Notes: a model not told the origin generated them from the letters alone. A stretch of 64,000 bases of DNA from CAYNLK01 sp964398055 (GCA_964398055.1 CAYNLK010000033.1:1-64000), one strand, 5' to 3'; positions 26,928 through 35,950 are shown, numbered from the stretch's first letter. Translations and numbers: made by a program.

Positions 26928-27758
26928 TTACGGCGCTTTGGGGTCGCAGCCGGGAATACCCCGGCCGGACTGCCCAAAATCACCTGTCCACTTGATCCGG
27001 TCTGTCTCAAACAGCCTCATAGCCTGGTCGAACGGCAAGAATTCAGCCCCGCCCTCAAAGCGAGCAACAGGGTTCTCGCGAATCAAGACCAGCGCGCCGC
27101 CCGACAGTTTGAACAAGACGTTGTTGCCATCGAAAACAAAATCACCGGCATAGGGGCCGATGACGTTTCCTTCCCGCACGTCCGCCAGGAGGTAATTTAG
27201 CCCGCCGTGGGAGGCGCAGGTGACGCGGTCACCGTGGTGGACCACCAGCGGGATTTCATTCAAAACCCGGTTGACCATTGGATGGCTGGCGTTATAGGCC
27301 AGCGGGGGAGCTTCAACCACCGGCAGGTTGGCCGCCAAAGCCTGGTCAACCTTAACCAGGGCCGGGTCGCTGGTCAGCCAAACCTCTGCTCCGGCCTCGG
27401 TTTGAACCAGCAGCCAGTCCCCCTTCTCGTTGCGACCGACTACGTCAATTTCGGCGTTGGCCGGTAGTTGGCCCACAATGGCGTAATTAGTGCCCGGACC
27501 GCCGCGCAGGTTCAGGTTGGTCAATGCCTGGGCTGTAACCCCGGCCTGGGCCGGCTCCGGGGTTGGCTGAGGCGTTGCTGTTGCTTGAGCAGGAGAGGTG
27601 GCTGCCGAGGCAGGGGTTGACTCGACGCTGCTCAATTCAGCCACGGTCGAGGTTGGCTCAGACGGCGCCGGGGGCGTTTCTTCAGCCCCCGAACTACACC
27701 CGGCCAAACCGAACAAAGTTAAGATCAGCACAACCATAAAATAATGTCTTGCTTTCAT
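26928..27758 (-). CDS. SH3b-domain lipoprotein
   Basis: A 276-residue predicted lipoprotein: a signal peptide (MKARHYFMVVLILTLFGLAGC) with a lipobox LAGC, then a Thr/Pro/Ser/Glu-rich linker (about 27-75) and a bacterial SH3 domain (LNLRGGPGTNYAIVGQLPANA ... GDWLLVQTEAGAEVWLTSD). The rest (about 140-276) is a beta-rich domain of unknown family. SH3b domains bind cell-wall or other ligands, so an extracytoplasmic role is likely. It has its own terminator and stands alone between convergent and divergent genes. Confidence 0.8.
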   Translation of the reverse strand: MKARHYFMVVLILTLFGLAGCSSGAEETPPAPSEPTSTVAELSSVESTPASAATSPAQATATPQPTPEPAQAGVTAQALTNLNLRGGPGTNYAIVGQLPANAEIDVVGRNEKGDWLLVQTEAGAEVWLTSDPALVKVDQALAANLPVVEAPPLAYNASHPMVNRVLNEIPLVVHHGDRVTCASHGGLNYLLADVREGNVIGPYAGDFVFDGNNVLFKLSGGALVLIRENPVARFEGGAEFLPFDQAMRLFETDRIKWTGDFGQSGRGIPGCDPKAP

Positions 27759-27861
27759 AAATTCACCGCCTTTATGTAATTTAATAGATTGATTATTGAC
27801 CTGATTTTACTCCTGTCCCGATGATCAATCAAAAAACTATTCATCGGCTTGTGGGCAGACT

Positions 27862-27890
27862 TTTTCAAGCCGGTCAGGCTATGTTATAAT
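27862..27890 (+). promoter_or_regulatory. Probable promoter of the YfhO-like gene
   Basis: TATAAT at 27885-27890 with a weaker TTTTCA at 27862-27867 and a 17-bp spacer, 43 bp upstream of the ATG. Confidence 0.45.
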
Positions 27891-27932
27891 TTGGAGCTTG
27901 GGCTTAAGTTCTGAGACCCTGGTGACTGATTG

Positions 27933-30386
27933 ATGATCCACTCCACAACCGGAACGCGGCCTCGCTTTGAATGGCGGAAGGATTTGCCGCCTGTGCTCCT
28001 CTTTCTTTTGCTGCCCCTGCTGGCTTTTCCTGAACTCTTTTTCCGGGAAGCGACCTTGTATCGGGCGGATATTACCTGGCTGCATTATCCATTACGCCAG
28101 TTTGCGGCTGAAGAGTGGTTGTTGGGCCGGGTGCCGCTGTGGAATCCCTATGTTTTGTCAGGCGCGCCCTTCCTGGCCGAGGCCGAAATCGGCGTGCTGC
28201 AGCCGTTGAATGCCCTGTTTTTGTTGCCCATTCCGACCTACCGGGCTTTGACCCTGTTTGTAACGCTCCATTACCCCCTGGCAGCCATCTCGACTTATCT
28301 TTTAGCCCGTTTCCTGGGCCTCAGCCGGACCGCCGCGACCCTGGCCGGTTTGAGTTTTGGCTTTGGCGGTTTCCTGATGGCCCAGGTCACCAATCTCAAT
28401 GTAATGACCGGCGCGGCCTGGCTGCCCCTGGTCCTGCTCGCTTTCATCTGGGCTTTGCAGCGCAACCGGCCGGCTGCGGCCCTGCTGGGCGGAGTGCCGT
28501 TGGCTTTACACATCTATGCGGCCCACCCCCAACTTCCCCTGTACACCACCATTTTCCTGTTGGGCTACGCCCTGTTCGAGACAATCCGCCTTAGTCTGAC
28601 TGTACCCTCAACCGCTCGCTGGCGACAGGCCGGCCGGTTTTGGCTGATCTTGGTCCTGATGTTTGGGAGCGGGCTGTTGCTGGCCGCGCCACAAATATTG
28701 CCAACCTGGGAACTGCAACGTTACTCGGTTCGTTCGGCCGGGGTGAGTTATGATCAGGTGGTCTCCTTCTCCTTGCCGCCGCTGCACTGGCTGGCCCTGG
28801 CCCTGCCCAACGTCTTTGGCACCTCGGTGACCGGTTACCACGGCCTGGCCGGCAATTATGAGGAGATGAATGTTTACATTGGCCTGTTGCCGTTGTTTCT
28901 GGCCGCCTTGAGCTGGCGGGGCCGCCGCCAACCGATGGTTCTGTTCCTGTGGGTGACAGTAGCCCTGGCGGTGCTGCTGTCGCTGGGTGGTTATACCCCT
29001 GTTTACCAACTGCTGCAACATTTGCCCGCCTTTAACCTGTTCCGGGCGCCCGCTCGCTGGTCGCTGATAGCTACTTTTGCCCTGTCACTCTTGGCCGGCT
29101 ACGGGTTCGATGCTTATGTGCGTTGGCCGGGTGGAAAGCGATTACGGTACAGCTTGACCGGCCTGGGGCTGGTACTGGCCGGCGGTATGTTCATCGTCTG
29201 GCTGTTCCGGGAGCCGTTGTTCCAATGGGCTGATGCCCGGCCGATGCGGACCGATCTCATTCAAGCCCTGCGCGAGCTGTTGCGGCGGGGTCTGTTTGAA
29301 TACCCGGAGGAGTATGATGGCCGGCTGCTATTACAACCGCTCAACTGGTGGATCAGGCCCGGCGTGGCCCTGGTCACTCGCCTGGGCGCCGGGCTGGCCC
29401 TGCTGGTAGCTTATTCGGCCCGGCGGCTGGCGCAGCCGAGCTTCAGCCTGGCGGTTGTGGCTTTGGTCGCGCTCGACCTGGCCCTGGCCGGCGGCACCGC
29501 GGCCAATCCCATTACCGCCGCCGACCACTGGCAGCAGCTTTCCGGCGGCGTCCGTTACATTATGGCCACGGAAGAGGATGAGTTGGCTCGTTTTTACACC
29601 GTGGCTACCGGTCGAGAAGAGATCATGGTGGCCGGCTTGAAATATTATTGGTCCAGCCCCTATCACCTCTTTGCCAGCGGCGGCCATTCCTCGTTGATGC
29701 TGGAGCGATATCACAATTTTCTGCAACAGGCCCATCCGCTGATGCAGTTGGCCTTAACCGGCACCCACTTTGTGCTGAACCGGGGCCGGCTTACCGCCGA
29801 CGTCGAGGCGACGCTGCCCCTGGCGTATGAAGACGGCGAATGGTACGTTTATCAATTTGTCCGGCCGCAACCGCGCCTCTTTGTAGCCCGGCAGATAGAG
29901 GTTGTTGACAGTGAAGCGGCCGCCCTCAATGCTCTGCAAAATTTGTTTGAGCCGCAAGAACGGCTCATCCTGGAAACCGCCGGGCCGGCGCCGGCTCTCG
30001 CCGCCGCCGCAACCGGCCCGGATGAGCTAACGATTACAACCTACACAGCCGACTTTGTTGAAATTGAGGCCAGGCTGGCGGCTGACGGCTATTTGGTGCT
30101 GCTCGACAACGATTACCCCGGCTGGCAGGTCTATGTCGACGGGCAACAGGCCGACTTGGCGCGGGCCTACTCCTTTGCCCGGGCCGTCTATCTGACCGGG
30201 GGAAGCCATACGGTCCAGTTCATTTACCGGCCGCTCTCATTTTATGGCGGCGTTGGGCTGGCGTTGCTGGGACTGCTGCTGTGTGGCGGGTCGGTCTGGC
30301 TACTTCAGACCGGCCACGATGGTATTGGTATTGTACTTAATGTAGTCAGCGTAACTTTCAACCCGGCTGCCCGCCGGCCCCAGTGA
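27933..30386 (+). CDS. YfhO-family membrane protein
   Basis: An 817-residue polytopic protein of the YfhO type: about a dozen hydrophobic helices in the first 500 residues (with signature stretches such as PLWNPYVLSGAPFLAE and NLFRAPARW typical of the family), then a soluble C-terminal part that ends with a helix. YfhO proteins are GT-C-like enzymes linked to glycosylation of wall or lipid carriers. The catalytic acidic residue is not certain here. The start is 27933 (ATG) rather than an adjacent TTG. The 3' end overlaps the convergent zinc-binding protein gene by 87 bp. Confidence 0.75.
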   Translation: MIHSTTGTRPRFEWRKDLPPVLLFLLLPLLAFPELFFREATLYRADITWLHYPLRQFAAEEWLLGRVPLWNPYVLSGAPFLAEAEIGVLQPLNALFLLPIPTYRALTLFVTLHYPLAAISTYLLARFLGLSRTAATLAGLSFGFGGFLMAQVTNLNVMTGAAWLPLVLLAFIWALQRNRPAAALLGGVPLALHIYAAHPQLPLYTTIFLLGYALFETIRLSLTVPSTARWRQAGRFWLILVLMFGSGLLLAAPQILPTWELQRYSVRSAGVSYDQVVSFSLPPLHWLALALPNVFGTSVTGYHGLAGNYEEMNVYIGLLPLFLAALSWRGRRQPMVLFLWVTVALAVLLSLGGYTPVYQLLQHLPAFNLFRAPARWSLIATFALSLLAGYGFDAYVRWPGGKRLRYSLTGLGLVLAGGMFIVWLFREPLFQWADARPMRTDLIQALRELLRRGLFEYPEEYDGRLLLQPLNWWIRPGVALVTRLGAGLALLVAYSARRLAQPSFSLAVVALVALDLALAGGTAANPITAADHWQQLSGGVRYIMATEEDELARFYTVATGREEIMVAGLKYYWSSPYHLFASGGHSSLMLERYHNFLQQAHPLMQLALTGTHFVLNRGRLTADVEATLPLAYEDGEWYVYQFVRPQPRLFVARQIEVVDSEAAALNALQNLFEPQERLILETAGPAPALAAAATGPDELTITTYTADFVEIEARLAADGYLVLLDNDYPGWQVYVDGQQADLARAYSFARAVYLTGGSHTVQFIYRPLSFYGGVGLALLGLLLCGGSVWLLQTGHDGIGIVLNVVSVTFNPAARRPQ

Positions 30387-31379
30387 GCCGGTATACACGG
30401 TCAACAACCGGACGCCGGTATCTTGCGCCACCCGCTCTGATAACGAGGGGTTGACCGTGCTGCCGACAAAGATCGCCTTCACTTCATAGGCGCTGATGAC
30501 ATCCTCCAACTCGGCCAACTCTTTGGCCGACGGCGCCGCGCCCGTGCTGAACGAAGGAATGACCGCCCCAAGCTGCCTCAGGCCGTAACGGTCGACGTAG
30601 TAGCCAAAGACGAGGTGGTCGGTTACCAATACCCGATTTTCAGCCAGGATGGTCTCGATTTGGGTTTTAACCCAGCCATCCAGCTCCTCCAATTTGGCTT
30701 GGTAAGCCTTGGCATTGGCGGTATACGCCTGAGCATTGGCCGGATCGAGGGCTTTCAGTGCCTGCTCGATGTTATGGACGAAGACGATGGCATTGGCCGG
30801 CGTGGTCCAGGTGTGGGGGTCGGCCCCTTCGTGCTCATGATCCTCGGCCTCGTGTTCCGCCTCGGCTGGCTCATGCTCCTGTTCCTCACCCTCATGTTCG
30901 TACTCGTGAGCGTCCCCGGCCTCAAACTGGCGGGCCTCAATACCGGCAGAGACATAGACCATCACTGCCTCGCCACCCGCATTGGCGATCATCGGGTTCA
31001 GGAACTCTTCCAGCCCCATGCCATTGGCAAATATCACATGCACATCGGCCACGCTGGTCAGATCGCGCGGGGTCGGCTCAAAAGTATGGGGATCGGCGCC
31101 AATGGGTAATAACAGGGTCAGGTCGATCCGGTCGCCCCCAGCCTGGCGGACGATATCGGCCACGATGCTGGTGGTGGCGATAACTCTTAGCTTCTCACCC
31201 TCAGCCAGCTCAACCGGCCTTAGTTTGGCTGCTTCCAGGCCGTGTTCCTCGATATGCGCCATCTCCATTGTAGCTGCCGGCGCTTCAACCGCAGGCTGTG
31301 CCCCCCCGCACTGGGCGGCAACAAGCAGAAAGGCAATCACCACTATAAAAAGCGACAAGAATTTGGTTTTGGTTAGCAT
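30300..31379 (-). CDS. Zinc/manganese-type ABC transporter substrate-binding lipoprotein (ZnuA-like)
   Basis: A 359-residue cluster A-I substrate-binding protein with lipoprotein signal (LVAAQCGG as lipobox). The conserved parts are IVRQAGGDRIDLTLLLPIGADPHTFEPTPRD, a His/Glu-rich flexible loop (about 172-200, EYEHEGEEQEHEPAEAEHEA...), and VTDHLVFGYYVDRYGL. The histidine loop is a ZnuA feature for zinc capture. No permease or ATPase genes adjoin it; the transporter core must be elsewhere or lost. Two Fur/Zur-like boxes lie upstream. The ATG has GAGGAC just 5' of it. Confidence 0.9.
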   Translation of the reverse strand: MLTKTKFLSLFIVVIAFLLVAAQCGGAQPAVEAPAATMEMAHIEEHGLEAAKLRPVELAEGEKLRVIATTSIVADIVRQAGGDRIDLTLLLPIGADPHTFEPTPRDLTSVADVHVIFANGMGLEEFLNPMIANAGGEAVMVYVSAGIEARQFEAGDAHEYEHEGEEQEHEPAEAEHEAEDHEHEGADPHTWTTPANAIVFVHNIEQALKALDPANAQAYTANAKAYQAKLEELDGWVKTQIETILAENRVLVTDHLVFGYYVDRYGLRQLGAVIPSFSTGAAPSAKELAELEDVISAYEVKAIFVGSTVNPSLSERVAQDTGVRLLTVYTGSLGPAGSRVESYADYIKYNTNTIVAGLK

Positions 31380-31404
31380 AATGTCCTCTTTTTAATGGAT
31401 TAAA

Positions 31405-31419
31405 TGAGATTATTTCTCA
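31405..31419 (-). promoter_or_regulatory. Fur/Zur-type box 1 upstream of the ZnuA-like gene
   Basis: TGAGATTATTTCTCA is a 7-1-7 inverted repeat (TGAGATT/TTTCTCA) close to known Fur-family operators. It lies 26 bp upstream of the start codon. Confidence 0.55.
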
Positions 31420-31466
31420 ATTCTTTCAAAAAAAAGGCATCGAAGTATTACAGCTCGATGTCTTAT

Positions 31467-31481
31467 TAAGAATAATTCTCA
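31467..31481 (-). promoter_or_regulatory. Fur/Zur-type box 2 upstream of the ZnuA-like gene
   Basis: TAAGAATAATTCTCA is a 7-1-7 inverted repeat with the same ATTCTCA half-site as box 1, 47 bp further upstream. Two related boxes support cooperative repression by a zinc-sensing Fur-family protein (Zur), which would switch the gene off when zinc is plentiful. Confidence 0.6.
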
Positions 31482-31589
31482 ATTAAAAGCGGATTACTAT
31501 TGAGCGTCGTGGTTAAGCCCAATACCATAATGAGACTTTTTTGCAATTATAGCGCGTCTAAGATCGTTGTCAAATACCTGAAAAGAGGC

Positions 31590-31728
31590 GGGTCTGTCCA
31601 GAATTTTGGGTAAATAAGGTGACCGGCACTTTCGCCACAATTTCCAAGCCAAAATTAAGGCGATTTGACAGCAATTTCAAGCCAAGATGAGTTAGAAGTA
31701 CCGGTCACCTAAAAAATCGGACACACCC
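31590..31728. mobile_element. 139-bp MITE-like element with 9-bp target duplication
   Basis: Terminal inverted repeats GGGTCTGTCC (31590-31599) and GGACACACCC (31719-31728) are flanked by identical AAAAGAGGC copies (31581-31589 and 31729-31737), a 9-bp target-site duplication. The inner region contains AGGTGACCGGCACTT and AAGTACCGGTCACCT (31617-31710), so the element embeds copy 2 of the palindrome family. It carries no coding capacity and must have been moved in trans. The IS family is not assigned. Confidence 0.85.
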
Positions 31729-31795
31729 AAAAGAGGCTTACCGGCCGCTCAGCCAGGCGTAATGGTGGGCCATCTCGCCCAAGGGACCCAATAAC

Positions 31796-32455
31796 TTATG
31801 TTTCCAGGTCGGCCAGCCCTTCGCGCAGGGCATACAGCGCCGCCTGAGTCCGGTTAGCCAGGTGCAGCTTGCCCAGAATATTGACGACATGGGTCCGGGC
31901 TGTTCGCTCGGTGATGGCCAGCTTTTCGGCTATCTCCTGGTTCGACAACCCCTGGGCCACCAGTTTCAACACTTCTAGCTCTCGCCCGGTCAATGGATCG
32001 CCAGACGGGGGCAGATCGGAAGGCCGATTGAGTTCTTGCACCAGCTTGCGAGCAATGGCCGGGTGCAGCGAGGACTCGCCCCGATACGTGTCGCGGATAG
32101 CCTGAAGTAATTCATGGGGTAATGAGTCTTTCAGCAGGTAGCCCAAAGCGCCAGACTTGATGGCCGTAAACACTTTGTCGTCGTCGGCAAAGCTGGTTAG
32201 AACCAGGATGCGGGCCTCCGGGTTGTCTTGTTTTATCTCGGCAATGGCCTCAAGCCCGCTTTTACGGGGCATGACCAAATCTAGCAGGATCACATCGGGC
32301 TGCAGGGCGCGGGCCAACCGCACTGCTTCCAGACCATCGGCTGCTTCGCCAACCACTTCTATTTCCGGCTCGCTGATAATCAATGCCTGCAGCCCCTCTC
32401 GAACCACGGCGTGATCGTCGACAATGAGCAGCCGGATTCGTTTGACTTCATTCAT
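31796..32455 (-). CDS. NarL/LuxR-family response regulator
   Basis: A 219-residue regulator. Receiver domain: acidic pair in LLIVDDHAV, phospho-Asp in VILLDLVMPRKSG, Thr/Ser switch in ILVLTSFAD and Lys in GYLLKDSLP. C-terminal LuxR HTH: GRELEVLKLVAQGLSNQEIAEKLAITERTARTHVVNILGKL. The start at 32455 forms an ATGA overlap with the kinase gene stop (32452), so both are translated together. It should bind DNA when phosphorylated by that kinase; the target genes cannot be told. Confidence 0.95.
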   Translation of the reverse strand: MNEVKRIRLLIVDDHAVVREGLQALIISEPEIEVVGEAADGLEAVRLARALQPDVILLDLVMPRKSGLEAIAEIKQDNPEARILVLTSFADDDKVFTAIKSGALGYLLKDSLPHELLQAIRDTYRGESSLHPAIARKLVQELNRPSDLPPSGDPLTGRELEVLKLVAQGLSNQEIAEKLAITERTARTHVVNILGKLHLANRTQAALYALREGLADLET

Positions 32456-35100
32456 CTTGGCGCCTCCGTTACATTGTCTATGGGCAAGGTTGGTTTTGAC
32501 CAACTCCGCCGCATTGGCACCCTGGCGATCACCTGGGTGCCCTCGCCTGGCTGCGAGATGATGGTCAATGAGCCGCCCAGCCGTTCGGCCCGTTCGCGCA
32601 TGCTGGTCAGGCCCAGGCCTCCGCCGTTGGCCAGGTTGGCCGGATCAAAAGCCCGACCGTTATCGCTCACCTCCAGCTCGGCCTGCTCGCTATTAGCCTT
32701 TAGCCGCACGGTGACCGAGGTGGCTGCGGCGTGTTTGAGAATATTGTTGAGCGCCTCCTGAGCAATCCGGTAGAGACCCTCCTCGACCATCACCGGCAAC
32801 TCGACCATCTCTTCGACCAGGAGACGGGCCTCCACATTGGCCCGCTTTTCCACGGCGTCCAGTCGCTGTTGCAAGGCGTCCACTAGCCCGTCCGTTTCCA
32901 ATGCCGCCGTTCGCAACTCGTAGACCAGCAAGCGCATCTCCTTGAGCGCCTGGTGCGACACCTGCCCCAGCCGCGCCAGGTAGCTCTTCTCCCGCTCCTT
33001 CTCCCCGGCTTCAGCAGCCCGCCGGCCGGCTTCGGCAAAAAGGGTCAGGCTGTATAGCGACTGGGTCACCGAATCGTGCAGGTCTCTGGCCAGGCGGTGC
33101 CGTTCTTCCATCACGGCCAGTTGTTCGGCCTGCTGGTATAGCCGGGCATTTTCCAGGGCCAGGGCAGACTGGTCGGCAAAAGCAGTGACCAGGCGCGCCT
33201 CCGCCTCGCTGAAGCCGCCGGGCTGGCGGCGACTCATGGCAATCATGCCGATAACCCGCTTCTGCACCTGCAACGGCACCCCTAGCCAACTGCGGATGTG
33301 GTTGAAAGGCGGCTGGCGGAAGGTCGAGTAAAGCGCCGGCGCGTCGGCCAGGTTCAGCGGCTGGCCCGCGGCCACAACTTGATAATGGGGGGCTTCATGC
33401 GGCAGGGGCCCCAAGAGTTGCTGCTTGTCGGCAAAACCGTGGGCCGCGATTACCTGCAAATTTCCTTGCTCCAACAATTGCAAGGAGGCGCTGTGGTAGC
33501 TTACCACCCGGCTCAACTGGTCAAGGATGCGGGTTAGAACCTCTTGCAGCTCCAGCGTTGAGCCAACCACCGAGGCTACCTGCAGCAATGTGTCGGCCTG
33601 ATGGCGCTGCGCCCGTTCCTCCTCGTACAGTTGGGCATTCTCCACCGCCACGCCAATCTCATCGGCGATAGAGGTTAACAGAGCGACCTCTTCCACTTCA
33701 AATTGCCGTCCCGCCTCACCTAACACGCTCAACACCCCTAACACCCGGCCCCTGGCGCGCATTGGCGCCCCAATGTAAGCCCGGGGGCCTTTGGCCCGGA
33801 CCGTCTCAAGCGTACGCGGATCGGCGGCAATATCGCGCACCACCAGGGGCTCCCCGTGCTCGATGATCCAGCCGGCCAGTCCGTGACCGGGCCGTAATGA
33901 GTCGATTGCCGCAACCACATCCGGCGCCAGGTCGCGCCACACGGCCAGGCGTAAGACCTTTTTGGCCTGGTCGAACAAATGGATGGCCCCGCCCTCGCCC
34001 CTCATCACCGTTAAAACCTGATCCAGGGAACGCTCCAGGGTGCCGGCCAGATTCAGCGACTCGCTGGCCACGGCCGTTACCTCGTACAGGGCCGATAGCT
34101 CGCGGGTGCGGTCGGCGACCCGTTGCTCTAACCTCTGGCGCTCTGCCTCTAACTCTTCATTGACCCTTAGAATCTCCTGCGTGCGTTGCTCAACCGCCAA
34201 TGCCAGGCGAGCCTGACGATTGATCACCAGGTAAACCAGACTGGCCAGTAAGCCAACAATGATCAAGCCGGCGCCTTGAAAAAGAAGCAGCATACTCTGG
34301 ATAGAGGCGGACCAGCCCGGGGCAGGAACTCCGGCCAATTCCCAGAAACCTTCTGGCAGATCGATCCGGTAGATAAGGGGGGCGGCGTCAAAAACGGCCG
34401 GTTGACCATAGAAGACATCACCGGTCTGGGTCTGGAGGGCTATCGCCAGGTCGGGCGGGTGTGTTTCCAGACCGATCTCGCTCAGAAGGGGGGTGATATC
34501 CAGCGCCATCGTCACCAGCCCCCAGAAAGTATCATCCCGGTAAACGGCCAGCCGCGCTATCAGTTCCAACTGGGTCGAGTCTAAACCGGTCTGGCTGCTC
34601 AAAGTGATCTGGCGGGATGCGATGGCGCGTTGCACCCCGGCCTGAACAGCGGCGCGGTCTCCGGGGATTAGATTGCGGCCGAGGACGGTCTCATTACCGG
34701 CTGCCGGGTAGACGTAACGTTGCCAGCCTCCCGGGGCCACGGCGAAATAGCGAACTCCGCTAAGGCCGGAATAAAGCCCGGCGGCAAAGGCTTCGAATTC
34801 ATTCGTCCAATTATCCTCAGTGGGGGTTTGGGGATACGTTTGTACAAAGGCGCTGAGCTTCTCCAACCCGGCAAAACGCTGGTTCAGGGTTGCGGTTAAA
34901 GCCGCGCCATATTGAGCCAGATCAGCGGCTACTTGCGCCTGCCGTTCGGCCAGGAGCCAGGCCTGATACCACCGCCCGATCTGCCACCAAATCGGCAACA
35001 ACAGACCCAGGGCCAATAAAGCGCCCCACAATGCTCTCCGGCGCGGTCCGGCAAAATAGGTTAACCAGGGTTGGGCCGTTGCCATTTGCCACCATCTCAT
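32452..35100 (-). CDS. Membrane sensor histidine kinase with CHASE and two GAF domains
   Basis: An 882-residue kinase. Order: transmembrane helix (about 24-42), extracytoplasmic CHASE-type domain (about 50-265), transmembrane helix (about 270-295), coiled coil, GAF1 and GAF2 (about 335-480 and 500-660), HisKA_3 with the phospho-acceptor His in ARDLHDSV (about 674), and HATPase_c with the N-box EALNNILKHA and G-boxes DNGRAFDPAN / GGGLGLTSMRERA. It senses an external and an internal signal, both unknown. The start at 35100 touches an inserted element; an alternative ATG at 35085 has GGTGG upstream and may be the one used now. Confidence 0.9.
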   Translation of the reverse strand: MRWWQMATAQPWLTYFAGPRRRALWGALLALGLLLPIWWQIGRWYQAWLLAERQAQVAADLAQYGAALTATLNQRFAGLEKLSAFVQTYPQTPTEDNWTNEFEAFAAGLYSGLSGVRYFAVAPGGWQRYVYPAAGNETVLGRNLIPGDRAAVQAGVQRAIASRQITLSSQTGLDSTQLELIARLAVYRDDTFWGLVTMALDITPLLSEIGLETHPPDLAIALQTQTGDVFYGQPAVFDAAPLIYRIDLPEGFWELAGVPAPGWSASIQSMLLLFQGAGLIIVGLLASLVYLVINRQARLALAVEQRTQEILRVNEELEAERQRLEQRVADRTRELSALYEVTAVASESLNLAGTLERSLDQVLTVMRGEGGAIHLFDQAKKVLRLAVWRDLAPDVVAAIDSLRPGHGLAGWIIEHGEPLVVRDIAADPRTLETVRAKGPRAYIGAPMRARGRVLGVLSVLGEAGRQFEVEEVALLTSIADEIGVAVENAQLYEEERAQRHQADTLLQVASVVGSTLELQEVLTRILDQLSRVVSYHSASLQLLEQGNLQVIAAHGFADKQQLLGPLPHEAPHYQVVAAGQPLNLADAPALYSTFRQPPFNHIRSWLGVPLQVQKRVIGMIAMSRRQPGGFSEAEARLVTAFADQSALALENARLYQQAEQLAVMEERHRLARDLHDSVTQSLYSLTLFAEAGRRAAEAGEKEREKSYLARLGQVSHQALKEMRLLVYELRTAALETDGLVDALQQRLDAVEKRANVEARLLVEEMVELPVMVEEGLYRIAQEALNNILKHAAATSVTVRLKANSEQAELEVSDNGRAFDPANLANGGGLGLTSMRERAERLGGSLTIISQPGEGTQVIARVPMRRSWSKPTLPIDNVTEAPR

Positions 35101-35107
35101 TGGATGT

Positions 35108-35230
35108 CAGTAATTCCCGTTTTGGCGAAAAGCCCCCCCTCAATCCCCCCCACTGGGGGGGAAGTTAGCCAATTCTCCCCCCCGCGAGGGGAGTTAGAGG
35201 GGGGCAGCCATGTCAAACCGGGAATTGCTG
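35108..35230. mobile_element. 123-bp MITE-like element at the kinase start codon
   Basis: Inverted ends CAGTAATTCCCG (35108-35119) and CGGGAATTGCTG (35219-35230) are flanked by identical ATTGGATGT copies (35099-35107 and 35231-35239), a 9-bp target duplication. The interior is a GC-rich palindrome (CCCCCCCTCAATCCCCCC and matching G-runs). The duplication includes two bases of the kinase ATG, so the element inserted between the start codon and its original ribosome-binding site. Confidence 0.85.
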
Positions 35231-35306
35231 ATTGGATGTAAGCCTCAAGAGGGAATTATAGCGAATTTTAAGTTGGCCACCAAAGCAGAACCACGGGGGT
35301 CGGTGT

Positions 35307-35681
35307 TTACTCGGCATCAGGTGGTTTGGCCGAACTGGCCAGGGTGTGAGTTTCCATGTCGTAGCGCTCACGCAGTTCATCGCAAGTTGTCTGGTCCCAA
35401 AGCGGCACGCCGGTAATATAAGCGGCCCGGCTAATCCGGTGGGCGGCCACCGGCGTAGTCAATAGCAGGAAGATAATAGTGGCCAGGGCGCGGCTGGTAA
35501 TGCCAAAATCATCAAAATAGAGGGCCGTAGCCGCCAGCACCAGGCCAACACCCAGGGTAGCCGCCTTAGAAGTGGCCGATAGACGTAGGAGCAGATCGGG
35601 CATACGCAGCACCCCCACCCCGGCAATCAGGATAAGGAGCGCGCCCAAGAAAAGTAGGCTGGCTATTATGATCTGGAACAT
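35307..35681 (-). CDS. mrpG: Na+/H+ antiporter subunit G
   Basis: A 124-residue MnhG/PhaG protein with three transmembrane helices (about 3-22, 38-55, 62-82) and the family segment GVGVLRMPDLLLRLSATSKAATLGVGLVL. A hydrophilic tail of about 40 residues (with CDELRERYDMETHT) is cytoplasmic. Last gene of the mrpABCDEFG cluster, 2 bp after mrpF. Part of the multi-subunit Mrp complex that exchanges Na+ for H+. Confidence 0.93.
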   Translation of the reverse strand: MFQIIIASLLFLGALLILIAGVGVLRMPDLLLRLSATSKAATLGVGLVLAATALYFDDFGITSRALATIIFLLLTTPVAAHRISRAAYITGVPLWDQTTCDELRERYDMETHTLASSAKPPDAE

Positions 35682-35683
35682 GG

Positions 35684-35950
35684 TCAGGCCGTCCTTTCGA
35701 CATAATAAGCAAAGGCCACGGTGCCCAAAAACGAAGTCAGGGCCAGCACCACCGCCACATCCAAATAGACCGATTGGCCGGTGGCGATGGCATAGACGGC
35801 GATAATTGCCACCCCACTCGTAATCACCAAATCAAGGGCCACCACCCGGTCTGGCAGGCTCGGTCCTCGCACCAACCGGATAAGGGCTAACCCGGTTCCA
35901 ACAAAAATGAGCGGCAGCACCACCAGCAGAGCCAACTGAATCAAACTCAT
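35684..35950 (-). CDS. mrpF: Na+/H+ antiporter subunit F
   Basis: An 88-residue MnhF protein with three transmembrane helices and the family motif RLVRGPSLPDRVVALDL. Its start overlaps the mrpE stop by ATGA (35947-35950), and mrpG follows after 2 bp. Confidence 0.93.
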   Translation of the reverse strand: MSLIQLALLVVLPLIFVGTGLALIRLVRGPSLPDRVVALDLVITSGVAIIAVYAIATGQSVYLDVAVVLALTSFLGTVAFAYYVERTA

